Source: Lustribacter sp965277075 (lineage in GTDB: Bacteria > Vulcanimicrobiota > Vulcanimicrobiia > Vulcanimicrobiales > Vulcanimicrobiaceae). From it: a DNA stretch of 64,000 nt. The DNA lies in the NCBI GenBank assembly GCA_965277075.1, contig OZ255707.1, positions 1,488,001 through 1,552,000 on the forward strand. Reading direction: 5' to 3'. How positions within the stretch are numbered: position 1 is the first letter of the stretch; each line of letters opens with the position of its first letter. Both the position numbers and the translations under genes were made by a program. Of the stretch, positions 8,872 through 16,925 are shown in pieces. The notes beneath the pieces were generated by a model. The model made no database searches, was not told the DNA's origin, and was given only the letters and a program-made list of their open reading frames with translations.

Positions 8872-9987
8872 TCAACCGCGCAACCCCATGCGTTGGAGCC
8901 GCGGCAAAATCTCCTGCGGATACCAGTGGAACTCGTTCGTGTAGTGCGGGCTCGTCAAGCCGATGCCGGTGAAGCCGGTCCGGCTGATCGTCGCCAACTG
9001 CTCGGCGATCTCATCGGGTGTGCCGATGCACGCAAACCCGCCGCTGGTCGTTGCATAGCGCCTGCGCAGAATCTCGATCTGCTCGGGCGTCGAGTCCTTG
9101 TTGCGCCCGCGCATCCGGATCATGTTGTCGACGCCGTCCCAGTCGGCTTGCTCGACACACATGTAGTGGTGGTAGTCGACCGCCTCTTGGTGCGTCGCGC
9201 GGCACACGAGCGTCCCATTCGTGTAGACGTCAATGTCACGTCCGATCGCGGCTGCCGCGTCCTTGAGCGTCGCGATCTCGCGTTGCGCGCGCGTGAGCGA
9301 CTCGTCGTCAAACGCGTACCCCGTCGCCGTGAAAAGCGCATCGCAGTTGCGCACACCGAAGACGCGGCCGTCCTCCGAGATTGCCGCGTTCATGATGAGC
9401 GGATGCGAATCGCCGAACGGCTTCGGCTGTGCGCGCACATCCTTGAGTTCGTAGAACTCGCCGTGAACGTCGAAATCGTCGTCATCCCATATCCGTTTGA
9501 GCGTATCGATCCACTCCTGGGCCTGGCGGTAGCGCGTCGGGTGGTCCTTCTGCTCGATACCAAACATGCCGAACTCGTCCTCGTTCCAACCGGCAACGAT
9601 GTTGAGCCCGAACCGCCCGTGGCCGACCTGGTCGGCGGTCACCATCTGCTTCGCCGCGATGACGGGGTGAAATAACGGCGCGTGGACCGTGCCGAAAATC
9701 GTGATGCGATTCGTCGCCATCAACAGCGCAGCTGCCCACGTGATCGTCTCGAACGACGATCCTTGCGCGTCGCTCTTACCGCCGTAGCCCTTCCACCGTC
9801 CGATCGGGAGCAGAAAGTCAAGGCCCGCGTCGTCCGCAAGCCGCGCCGCACGCAGGTTGTCGTCCCAGCTCGCCGGCCAGCGTTCTTTGGCGAGTGTGAC
9901 GTAGCGCCCGCCGGAACAATTCTGCCCGAAGAAGCCGAGCTTCAGAACGTTGTCATTCTGCATCGACCGGCGGGCCGACCGCGTCAC
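8872..9987 (-). CDS. Luciferase-like (LLM class) flavin-dependent monooxygenase, RutA/SsuD-like
   Basis: The protein (371 residues from the GTG at 9987, or 363 from the ATG at 9963) is a bacterial-luciferase-fold monooxygenase using reduced flavin and O2. It has the family landmarks 'FGTVHAPLFHPVIAAKQ', 'GHGRFGLNIVAGWNEDEF', 'YRQAQEWIDTLKRIW' and a C-terminal 'GFTGIGLTSPHY'. The closest well-known relatives by pattern are RutA (pyrimidine ring opening) and alkanesulfonate/nitrilotriacetate monooxygenases. The GTG start overlaps the stop of the upstream substrate-binding protein gene (GTGA), so it is the third gene of a TPP-enzyme/SBP/monooxygenase operon. This arrangement suggests oxidative opening of an imported compound. 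No flavin reductase is nearby. Confidence 0.9.
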   Translation of the reverse strand: MTRSARRSMQNDNVLKLGFFGQNCSGGRYVTLAKERWPASWDDNLRAARLADDAGLDFLLPIGRWKGYGGKSDAQGSSFETITWAAALLMATNRITIFGTVHAPLFHPVIAAKQMVTADQVGHGRFGLNIVAGWNEDEFGMFGIEQKDHPTRYRQAQEWIDTLKRIWDDDDFDVHGEFYELKDVRAQPKPFGDSHPLIMNAAISEDGRVFGVRNCDALFTATGYAFDDESLTRAQREIATLKDAAAAIGRDIDVYTNGTLVCRATHQEAVDYHHYMCVEQADWDGVDNMIRMRGRNKDSTPEQIEILRRRYATTSGGFACIGTPDEIAEQLATISRTGFTGIGLTSPHYTNEFHWYPQEILPRLQRMGLRG

Positions 9988-10934
9988 GCGTGCAGCACCA
10001 GATCGCCGGCGACAACGGGTTTGGGCAAGAGGCCGTACTTGTAACTTGAGTCCAGCAGCGCTTGCATCTCGGGAAGCTGCATCGCCTCAGCGTACGCGAT
10101 ACGGTTCATCGTGCGCGTGACGTCGGGGCTGATCTTCATGTACTTCGCGATGATGAGCGCCGTTTGCGGCGTATGGGCGTTTGCCCATTTTGCGGTCGCG
10201 TAGATGACGTCGGTGAAACGCTTCACCGTATCAGGATTCTGCTGCGCGTACGTCCGCGTCGTGAACCACGCGCCGAGCAAATAGACCGGCGCGATCGCAA
10301 TGTTGGGGTCGCCGATTGACCGCACCGTCCCCGACTTGAGACTGTTCGACAGGAAGGGCTCGGAGATGATCGCCGCGTCGACCGTGCCGCGGTCGAGCGC
10401 GGCTGCCATTTCGGAGAACAGCACCTCGACCCGACGGACCGACGCGCCTTGTGCGCCGCCTTTGTCGAGCCACGCATCGAGGCTGAGCTCCTGCGTGGTT
10501 TTCAAGACGATCATGCCGACCGTCTTGCCCTCAAGATCCTTCGCGGTCCGCAGACTGCTCGTCGACTTGACGCAGATCAAAGACTGCGGCGCCTTGGTCG
10601 TGCTCAGCGGCCCGGCGGCGATGATCACAAACGGAATACCGCGCAGGATCGCGTTAGCGAGCAACAGCGGCGTTGTGACGCCGACGTCGAGCGATCCGCC
10701 GGCAATGGCGTTCGCCGCAGCGCTGCCGCTGTTGAGCGTTTGCACGTCGGCGTCCAGGCCGGCCCTTTGAAAGAAGCCCATGTCGGCGGCATAGTACGCT
10801 TCGGCATAGACTTCGGTCGGCGTCACGCCGATGCGTACTTTTTGCGTGGCGACCTGCGCGAGGACCGGCGCGCGCGCGGCGAGCGACGCCGCCAGCGACC
10901 CGCCGAGGAATGCTCCGCGCGTGGGTGCGTTCAT
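9984..10934 (-). CDS. NMT1-like ABC transporter substrate-binding protein (SBP2)
   Basis: The 316-residue protein has a signal peptide (Arg-Gly-Ala-Phe-Leu-Gly-Gly, cleavage near residue 27) and the NMT1/TauA fold, with 'AYYAADMGFFQRAGLDA', 'GGSLDVGVTTPLLLANA', 'RTAKDLEGKTVGM', 'DAAIISEPF' and 'GAWFTTRTYAQQ'. It sits 4 bases after the TPP enzyme stop and overlaps the monooxygenase start, so it is co-transcribed with both. It probably presents the operon's substrate to an ABC transporter encoded elsewhere; the only fitting permease/ATPase pair in this window is at 28.9-30.4 kb. The ligand is unknown. Confidence 0.9.
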   Translation of the reverse strand: MNAPTRGAFLGGSLAASLAARAPVLAQVATQKVRIGVTPTEVYAEAYYAADMGFFQRAGLDADVQTLNSGSAAANAIAGGSLDVGVTTPLLLANAILRGIPFVIIAAGPLSTTKAPQSLICVKSTSSLRTAKDLEGKTVGMIVLKTTQELSLDAWLDKGGAQGASVRRVEVLFSEMAAALDRGTVDAAIISEPFLSNSLKSGTVRSIGDPNIAIAPVYLLGAWFTTRTYAQQNPDTVKRFTDVIYATAKWANAHTPQTALIIAKYMKISPDVTRTMNRIAYAEAMQLPEMQALLDSSYKYGLLPKPVVAGDLVLHA

Positions 10935-10938
10935 TGGG

Positions 10939-12714
10939 CTAGTCTTCGTGTTTGCGGCGGACGATCGCGTCGACCAGCGCAGGCTTTCCGGTCTTCACGA
11001 CGGCAATCGCACGCGCGATAGCCGGGCCGAGCTCGTCGGGCCGCTCGATCGGGCCTTCGGCGTGCCAGCCGAAACCGCGCGCGATCGTTGCGAAGTCGGG
11101 CGGCGGTTCGACGATGTCTTGACCGATGTGCGCGCGCTCCATCGGCCGGCCGCGATGTTCGGCGACTTCGATCTGATGATTCCAGTCGTTGTAGTACGCG
11201 CGGTTGTTGAACATAATCGTGAGCATCGGCAGTTCGTAACGCGCCGCCGTCCACAACGCTCCGGTGTCGAAAAGCAGGTCACCGTCGGGCTGGATGTCGA
11301 CGACGATGCGCCCGGTTTTCTTATGTGCGAGCGCGATGCCGAGCGAGATGCCGATCTGCGTCCCGGTGCCGAGAGCGCGGCCCGGATGACGGTACGAACG
11401 GTCGAAGTCCCACAGCTTGCGCGTCCAATCGTTGAGCGTGGAGGCCGAAAGCACCCAATCTTCATCTTTGATCGCGTTCCAGATTTCAAGCGCCAAGCGC
11501 GGTTCCGTCATTGGAGCGGCATCGCGGTTCTTGTCGGCATCGGCACGCCATTGCGAACGCAGTGCGGCATGACGCTCGCCGATCGCTGACGCGCGCCCAG
11601 CGATGCGCTGGGCCGTCGCCGTGTCGTTTTCTAAGCGCCGGCGGCAGATGGCGGTGAGCGCCGGAATTGCGAGCGCCGTATCGGCGATGATGCGCTCGAC
11701 GGCATCGGGGAAGCGCTGGTAGTCGGTCGACCACTTCGAGATCTCGACGTCGCCGAATCCGATCTCGACCCAGCGGCAGGCGGCCGGATAAATCGGTTGC
11801 GCCGTGCGGTTTGTCCAATCCATCTCGTGGGTCCACTTCTGCCAGTCACGCAGATCGAGACCGACGATCAGGTCGGCATTTTCAAAGACGGATTTGCTCA
11901 TGCTCAGATTGAGTGGATGAGCGCTCGGGAAATTGAGCCGTGCGTTGACGTCGACCACGGGCGCGCCGACTGTTTCGGCGAGGACGACCAGATCGTCGAA
12001 GCCGTTCGCGGAGCGGCCGACGTATTCGGCGAGCAACACCGGCCACTCGGCGCGCAACAGCCGATCCGCGACACGCTCGAGATCGGCCGGATTTGCCGCG
12101 AGCGGACTCGGCACGCGCGCCGAGTCGGGCAACGGAAAGGCGACAGGCTCCGTGATCGGAGCTTCTTGCAGCCACGCGTCGTAGCACATATAGGTCGGCC
12201 CCTGCGGTTCCGACATCATGATCGCGTACGCGCGCGCGAAGCTGTCGGGGACGCCGTCGATACCGCCGGGCTGGTAGTCCCATTTGACGAAGTTGCGCAG
12301 TTGGTCGCCTTGCACGTTTGCGGTGTGAATCCAATCGATGAAGGGCCGGCGCTTCGCCTCGTCCATCGGACCGGTCGCGCCGATGATGAAGATCGGCGCG
12401 CGATCGATATAGGCGTAATACACACCCATGAGAGCGTGCAGCATGCCGACCACGTTGTGCACGATCGCGACCATCGGTTTGCCCGTCGCCTTCGCATAGC
12501 CGTGCGCCATCTGCACGGCGATCTTCTCGTGCTGGCAAAGGATGATCGGCGGCTGGTCGTGGTTGTAGTTGACGAGCGAATCGTGCAGCCCGCGATAGCT
12601 GGCGCCCGGGTTGAGGGCGATGTACGGGAAGTCGTAGCGTTTGATCAACTCAGCGATGACGTCGGATTGCCATTCGCCGCCCCAATCATTCGCGATTGTT
12701 TTCGATGCCGACAC
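10939..12714 (-). CDS. Thiamine-diphosphate-dependent enzyme, acetolactate-synthase/decarboxylase type
   Basis: The 591-residue protein has the three-domain layout of the acetolactate synthase/benzoylformate decarboxylase superfamily. The catalytic glutamate that activates thiamine is Glu63 (in Cys-Gln-His-Glu), a central nucleotide-like domain spans about residues 200-350, and the TPP/Mg motif runs from Gly478-Asp479-Gly-less 'GDLLF' to Asn503-Asn504. The 'PDGDLLFDTGALWTAARY' form of the motif is typical of the superfamily. It may decarboxylate a 2-keto acid or carboligate; no substrate is readable. It starts with GTG and heads an operon with SBP2 and a luciferase-like monooxygenase. It is divergent from a GntR/UTRA regulator with a shared palindrome between them. 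Confidence 0.88.
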   Translation of the reverse strand: MSASKTIANDWGGEWQSDVIAELIKRYDFPYIALNPGASYRGLHDSLVNYNHDQPPIILCQHEKIAVQMAHGYAKATGKPMVAIVHNVVGMLHALMGVYYAYIDRAPIFIIGATGPMDEAKRRPFIDWIHTANVQGDQLRNFVKWDYQPGGIDGVPDSFARAYAIMMSEPQGPTYMCYDAWLQEAPITEPVAFPLPDSARVPSPLAANPADLERVADRLLRAEWPVLLAEYVGRSANGFDDLVVLAETVGAPVVDVNARLNFPSAHPLNLSMSKSVFENADLIVGLDLRDWQKWTHEMDWTNRTAQPIYPAACRWVEIGFGDVEISKWSTDYQRFPDAVERIIADTALAIPALTAICRRRLENDTATAQRIAGRASAIGERHAALRSQWRADADKNRDAAPMTEPRLALEIWNAIKDEDWVLSASTLNDWTRKLWDFDRSYRHPGRALGTGTQIGISLGIALAHKKTGRIVVDIQPDGDLLFDTGALWTAARYELPMLTIMFNNRAYYNDWNHQIEVAEHRGRPMERAHIGQDIVEPPPDFATIARGFGWHAEGPIERPDELGPAIARAIAVVKTGKPALVDAIVRRKHED

Positions 12715-12759
12715 CGCCGCCGTCCTAACGTCCCCGAACCGAGGACTCAGCCAAGTCTT

Positions 12760-12777
12760 CTATAAGAATCTGTATAG
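12760..12777. promoter_or_regulatory. GntR-type operator and leaderless start
   Basis: CTATA and TATAG form an inverted repeat separated by 8 bases in the 63-base gap between the divergent TPP enzyme and the GntR gene. The left arm overlaps a TATAAG -10-like element, and the ATG of the regulator follows the right arm directly, so the regulator mRNA would be leaderless. The palindrome is well placed for autoregulation and control of the divergent operon. Binding is inferred from position. Confidence 0.6.
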
Positions 12778-13569
12778 ATGAATCATCCGGCGAAGTCAAT
12801 CGGCCACCCGGATGGCGGGTCGGCGCCGCTGTACGAACAGGTCGCAGCGCGCGTCCGCGAGCGGTTGCTCAATGGGGACTGGCGTCCGGGGATGATGATC
12901 CCGAGCGAGCAGCAGTTGGCAAGCGATTTCGGCGTGAGCCAAGGCACGGTGCGCAAAGCCATCGAGGAACTCGTCGCCGAGGATGCGCTGACGCGGCGTC
13001 AAGGCGCGGGCACGTTCGTCACCGAGTTGACGGAACGCCGATCCCTCTATCTCTATTTCAACTTTATCGGAACCGACGGATCGCGCGCCGTTCCCGAAAG
13101 CCGGTTGCTGCGCCGCTCCGCCGGTATTGCCACGCGTGCGCAAGCGTCGGCGCTGGGGCTCTCTGCGCGCGCCCGTGTCCTCCGATTCGAACGCGTGCGA
13201 ACGTTGGGCGGCGTGCCCGTGCTCCTCGAGACGGTGGTCGTGCCGGAATTCTTGTTCCCGGGGCTCGGCGCAAGCGGCGCGCTCCCGAACCACCTGTTCC
13301 GGCACTACGAAACGAAATACGGCGTCTCGGTAATGCGCGCAAACGAGACACTCTCGGCCGTGCGCGCCCGCAAGCGCGACGCGACGGCGCTCGGCGTCGA
13401 CGTCGGCGCGCCGCTCCTGGCGATCGACCGCATTGCGTTCGCGCTCGACGGACGCGTCGTCGAACTGCGTAGCAGCCGCTGCAACACAACGTTCCACCAT
13501 TATGTCGCGCAACGTGGAAGTCAGCTGCCGCAGAGAACGGTCAGTGGCCTAGCAACTCGCTCGAAGTGA
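12778..13569 (+). CDS. GntR/HutC-family transcriptional regulator with UTRA domain
   Basis: The 263-residue protein has an N-terminal winged helix-turn-helix (residues about 18-85, with 'IPSEQQLASDFGVSQGTVRKA') and a C-terminal UTRA ligand-binding domain (about 105-245) of the HutC subfamily. UTRA domains bind small molecules such as sugars, amino acids or urocanate, so it probably senses the substrate of the divergent TPP/SBP/monooxygenase operon. No ribosome-binding site precedes the ATG and the palindrome abuts it, which points to leaderless expression. The last 29 bases overlap the convergent SBP3 gene. Confidence 0.93.
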   Translation: MNHPAKSIGHPDGGSAPLYEQVAARVRERLLNGDWRPGMMIPSEQQLASDFGVSQGTVRKAIEELVAEDALTRRQGAGTFVTELTERRSLYLYFNFIGTDGSRAVPESRLLRRSAGIATRAQASALGLSARARVLRFERVRTLGGVPVLLETVVVPEFLFPGLGASGALPNHLFRHYETKYGVSVMRANETLSAVRARKRDATALGVDVGAPLLAIDRIAFALDGRVVELRSSRCNTTFHHYVAQRGSQLPQRTVSGLATRSK

Positions 13570-14497
13570 CCGCTCGTGTCAGGAACCCGTACTTGTAGCC
13601 CGCGTCGAGCTGCGGCTGCATTTCGCTGACGCGAATCTCCTCGGCGTAGACCGGCCGCGTCTCGGCGCGAATCGTGTCAACGTCGACCTTGTTGATCCGT
13701 GCGACGATCGGCGCGGACTCCGTGTGATGCGCGTTCGCCCACTTTCCGGCATCCGTCAACGCTTGCGCGACCTTGCGAACGACGTCGGGATTCTTGTCGG
13801 CGAACTGCTTCGTCGTGAACCACGCCGCGAACATGTAGTTCGGCGCGACCGCGCCGTACGGGTCGCCGATGCAGCGAACGTTGCCGCTCTTCATCGCTCT
13901 GCCGAGCGCGGGCTCTGAAATCGCCGCGGCCGCGTAGGTCCCGCGCTCGACGGCCGCCGCCATCTCGGCAAACGGCGCTTCGATGATGTGGACTTTTGCC
14001 GGGTCGACACCGCCTTGCGTCAGCCATTCGCGCACGCCCAAGTCCGCCGTCTGTTTTAACGCCGGAATCGCGATCGTTTGACCTTCGAAATCCTTAGCGC
14101 TCTTATAGGGCGACGATTTCGCGACGCAGATCAGCCCGGTGGGGTTTTTCACCGTCGTCATCGGGCCCGGCGCAATCACGACCAATGGGACGCCGCGCGT
14201 GATTGCGTTCGCGAGGTTCAGCGTCGTCGAAATTCCGATGTCGACCGCGCCGCCCACGACGGCAGTGGAGACCGCCGCCCCGGTGGCCAGGACGTCGACC
14301 TCGGCGTTGAGGCCGGCCTTCTGATAGAGTCCGAGATCCTGCGCGTACAAGGCCTGCGCGTAGGTCTCGGCTGCCGACGACGCGATCCGAACGATCGGCA
14401 CCGCGGGCGGCGATTGCGCGACCGTTGTTCTCGGGCAGCCGGCCACCACCGTCAGCAATACGGCCATCACGTACGTCAATCGGCGATGGAAAAACAT
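13541..14497 (-). CDS. NMT1-like ABC transporter substrate-binding lipoprotein (SBP3)
   Basis: The 318-residue protein starts with Met-Phe-Phe-His-Arg-Arg, a hydrophobic core and Val-Ala-Gly-Cys, which reads as a possible lipoprotein signal. The NMT1/TauA fold is shown by 'ALYAQDLGLYQKAGLNAEV', 'GGAVDIGISTTLNLANA', 'KSAKDFEGQTIA', 'AAAISEPALGRA' and 'AAWFTTKQFADKN'. A GGAGGG site 7 bases upstream fixes the ATG at 14497. It is a single-gene unit between convergent GntR and the divergent second luciferase-like monooxygenase. It is very similar in layout to SBP1 and SBP2, which suggests local gene duplication. Confidence 0.9.
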   Translation of the reverse strand: MFFHRRLTYVMAVLLTVVAGCPRTTVAQSPPAVPIVRIASSAAETYAQALYAQDLGLYQKAGLNAEVDVLATGAAVSTAVVGGAVDIGISTTLNLANAITRGVPLVVIAPGPMTTVKNPTGLICVAKSSPYKSAKDFEGQTIAIPALKQTADLGVREWLTQGGVDPAKVHIIEAPFAEMAAAVERGTYAAAAISEPALGRAMKSGNVRCIGDPYGAVAPNYMFAAWFTTKQFADKNPDVVRKVAQALTDAGKWANAHHTESAPIVARINKVDVDTIRAETRPVYAEEIRVSEMQPQLDAGYKYGFLTRAVTSSELLGH

Positions 14498-14582
14498 TCT
14501 TGCGCCCTCCAGCCGGGGAGTACGGTCAATTGAGCCGAAGGCCTTTTCCAACGCATAACGCCGCTCCGGGAGGGAACGCGAC

Positions 14583-15758
14583 ATGTTGCTCGAGCATAAC
14601 TCGCCGGTCTCGAGCCGGTTATCGATGGGCAGCACGAATACGTTGAAGCTCGGCATCTTTGGCTGCAACCTCAATTCCGGAAAGAACGCAACCCTGGTCC
14701 CCGAACGCTGGAGCGGTTCGTGGGACGACAACGTACGGCTCGCGCAAGCGGCCGACGACGCCGGATTCGAGTTCTTTTTGCCGCTCGGACGGTGGCGCGG
14801 ATGGGGCGGCGCGACGAACTACCAGGAGTCAAGCTTTGAAACGCTGACCTGGGCCGCCGCGCTCCTCGCGCTCACGAAGCACATCACGATTTTCGGAACC
14901 GTTCACACGCCGATCTTTCACCCGTTAGTCGCGGCAAAACAGATGGTCACGGCCGACCACGCCGGACACGGCCGTTTCGGTCTCAACCTCGTTGTCGGAA
15001 ACAAAGACGAAGAGTTCGGCATGTTCGGACATTCGCTGCTCGAGCACGACGAGCGCTATGCGCACGGCCAGGAGTGGCTGGACATCGTCCGCCGGCTGTG
15101 GACTGATCCGGAGAAGTTCGACTTCAACGGTACGTACTTCCAGCTCACCGACGTGCTCTCCAAGCCCAAGCCGTACGGCGGAACGCAACCGCTCTTGCTC
15201 AATGCCGGCACCTCCGCGATCGGGCAGGACTTCGGCGTTCGTAACTGCGACGCGTTTTTCACCGCGGTGCGCGCGTCGCAGTTCGACGAGGAGACCGGCG
15301 TCGTAACCCCCGACGTCGCCGGCATCGCGCAGATCGTCGACAGTCTGCGCTCGCGGGCGGCCGCCGTCGACCGCGCAATCGGCGTCTACACGAACGTCAA
15401 CGTCATCTGTCGCCCGACGCAAAAAGAAGCGATCGAATATTACCGCTACGTGCTCGACGAGAACGCCGACTGGGAAGCCGTTGATGCGCAACTTCAGCAG
15501 CAAGGCATCGCGCGCGATCTCGATTCACCCGCGTATCTCGCGCATCGGCAGCGCGCGATTCGGCAGTTCCCGCTTATCGGCGATCCCGACCACGTTGCCG
15601 GCCTGTTTCGCACGCTCAGCGAGGTCGGGCTCGACGGTATCGGAATGACGATCGTGAACTACCTCGACGAACTCCCCTTCTTGCGCGCGGAGCTCATTCC
15701 GCGGCTCGAACACGCCGGCTTGCGGCGCCAGGCATCGGGTAAGGCGTGGGCTCGATGA
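14583..15758 (+). CDS. Luciferase-like (LLM class) flavin-dependent monooxygenase, second copy
   Basis: The 391-residue protein is a paralogue of the enzyme at 8872-9987, sharing 'FGTVHTPIFHPLVAAKQMVTAD', 'GHGRFGLN' and the same domain order, but with a longer insertion before the C-terminal region. It would use reduced flavin and oxygen to oxidise a small substrate. The ATG at 14583 has a strong GGGAGGGA site 7-8 bases upstream; an internal ATG at 14625 would give the same start as the paralogue. Its stop overlaps the ATG of SBP4 (ATGA), so monooxygenase and receptor are translationally coupled. The order is the reverse of that in the first operon (SBP2 then monooxygenase). Confidence 0.9.
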   Translation: MLLEHNSPVSSRLSMGSTNTLKLGIFGCNLNSGKNATLVPERWSGSWDDNVRLAQAADDAGFEFFLPLGRWRGWGGATNYQESSFETLTWAAALLALTKHITIFGTVHTPIFHPLVAAKQMVTADHAGHGRFGLNLVVGNKDEEFGMFGHSLLEHDERYAHGQEWLDIVRRLWTDPEKFDFNGTYFQLTDVLSKPKPYGGTQPLLLNAGTSAIGQDFGVRNCDAFFTAVRASQFDEETGVVTPDVAGIAQIVDSLRSRAAAVDRAIGVYTNVNVICRPTQKEAIEYYRYVLDENADWEAVDAQLQQQGIARDLDSPAYLAHRQRAIRQFPLIGDPDHVAGLFRTLSEVGLDGIGMTIVNYLDELPFLRAELIPRLEHAGLRRQASGKAWAR

Positions 15759-16723
15759 GCATCCGCCGCTTCGTTTTCTGCCTCGTGACCGCGGCCGCAA
15801 TCGCGTTCCCGGCCGCCTCTGCTTCTGCGCAACCGTCGTCGGCCCTGACGCCCGTCCACGTCGGCGTGCTCGGCAACGACGACATGGTTTCGGTACTCTA
15901 CGCCCAGAAGACCGGAATGTATGCGAAGGCCGGCCTCGACGTGCAAATCGACAAGTCGTCGCAGAACGGCTCGGCAATCGCGGCGGCCGTCGCCGCCGGC
16001 AGCTACGACATCGGGAAGGCGAGTGCGCCCGCGCTGATCGACGCGCACATCAAGGGTCTGCCGTTTGTCGTCATCGGGACGGCCGCCGTTTACGAACGCG
16101 CCCATCCCTACGTCGCGCTGATCGTGCCCAAGGACTCGCCGATCAAGTCACTCCATGACATCAAGGACGGGACCTACGGTATCAGCTTCGTGCACGACGG
16201 CGCGCAGCTCTCAATGTCGAAAGCGATCGGCCGCGACGATCCGGCCCTCAAGAGCGTGCAGTTCGTCGAGCTGCCGATGTCCGCGTCCGCTGCGGCGGTC
16301 GAGCAAGGTCGCATCACCGGCGGCGAAGCGTCGTACCCCCCGCTGCAGGCAGCGATGGACACCGGCAAGTTCCGCCTCGTCCCGATTTACGACGCGCTCG
16401 GCGACGGGTATAGCTTCTCCGTCTGGTTCACGACGCAAGATTATATCAAGAAGCACGCCGACGTGGTGAAGACGTTCCAGCGCGTGACGGCACAATCGGC
16501 GCGCTACACGAACGCGCACCACGCGGCGACCGCGCAGATGCTCTCGGAGTTCACCGGCGTTCCGCTCGCGACGATCCAGCGCATGCCTCGCGTGCGCAAC
16601 GGCACCGGAATCGCGCCGATCGAACTGCAGCCGTGGATCAACGCGGAAGCGGAGTTCGGCTACATCACGAAGTTCTTTCCCGCGAGCGAGTTGATCGACC
16701 CGACCCTCGCCAACAATCCCTAG
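15755..16723 (+). CDS. NMT1-like ABC transporter substrate-binding protein (SBP4)
   Basis: The 322-residue protein has a signal peptide (Arg-Arg-Phe-Val-Phe, cleavage after Ala-Ser-Ala near residue 26) and a divergent NMT1-type fold: 'VLYAQKTGMYAKAGLDV', 'AAGSYDIGKASAPAL', 'DSPIKSLHDIKDG', 'WFTTQDYIKKHADV' and a C-terminal 'GYITKFFPASELID'. It overlaps the end of the second luciferase-like monooxygenase by four bases. A long imperfect palindrome begins two bases after its stop, and the GrrA precursor gene follows. GRRM loci in other bacteria often carry an orphan extracellular binding-protein-like gene, so a role there is conceivable, but coupling to the monooxygenase is the simpler reading. 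Confidence 0.88.
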   Translation: MSIRRFVFCLVTAAAIAFPAASASAQPSSALTPVHVGVLGNDDMVSVLYAQKTGMYAKAGLDVQIDKSSQNGSAIAAAVAAGSYDIGKASAPALIDAHIKGLPFVVIGTAAVYERAHPYVALIVPKDSPIKSLHDIKDGTYGISFVHDGAQLSMSKAIGRDDPALKSVQFVELPMSASAAAVEQGRITGGEASYPPLQAAMDTGKFRLVPIYDALGDGYSFSVWFTTQDYIKKHADVVKTFQRVTAQSARYTNAHHAATAQMLSEFTGVPLATIQRMPRVRNGTGIAPIELQPWINAEAEFGYITKFFPASELIDPTLANNP

Positions 16724-16724
16724 T

Positions 16725-16879
16725 GCCCCGTGTCGCAAATGGCGATACACCAAGCGACAGGGATTTTTCGTTGTCGCAAGGAGCGAAGAGCGTGGAAGGG
16801 CAGCGCCCTTCGAGCGATGAGCGACGCAGCGACGGCGGAGAAGCGCCGAGCGACTGTATCGGTATTTGCGAGATGGGGC
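16725..16879. repeat. Long imperfect palindromic element, copy 1
   Basis: The arms begin with TGCCCCgTgTCGCAAAT on the left and its near reverse complement on the right (ATTTGCGAGATGGGGC). The centre is AAGGGC/GCCCTT at 16796-16810. The element fills the space between SBP4 and grrA. It shares internal boxes (GGGATTTTTCG at 16760-16770 and GGAGCGAAGAG about 20 bases later) in the same order and spacing with the copy at 18599-18763. The size and symmetry resemble a MITE or a REP/BIME-type repeat. Confidence 0.75.
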
Positions 16880-16925
16880 GCTAACGGCGAGAGGTCCGCC
16901 GAGGGGTCGACCCAAACCGCCGCAC

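Noticed and set aside
16866..16925. A longer start for the GrrA precursor at 16866
   Set aside because: The extra residues are Arg/Pro-rich, fall in the end of the palindromic element and would precede the signal peptide, so the ATG at 16926 is preferred.
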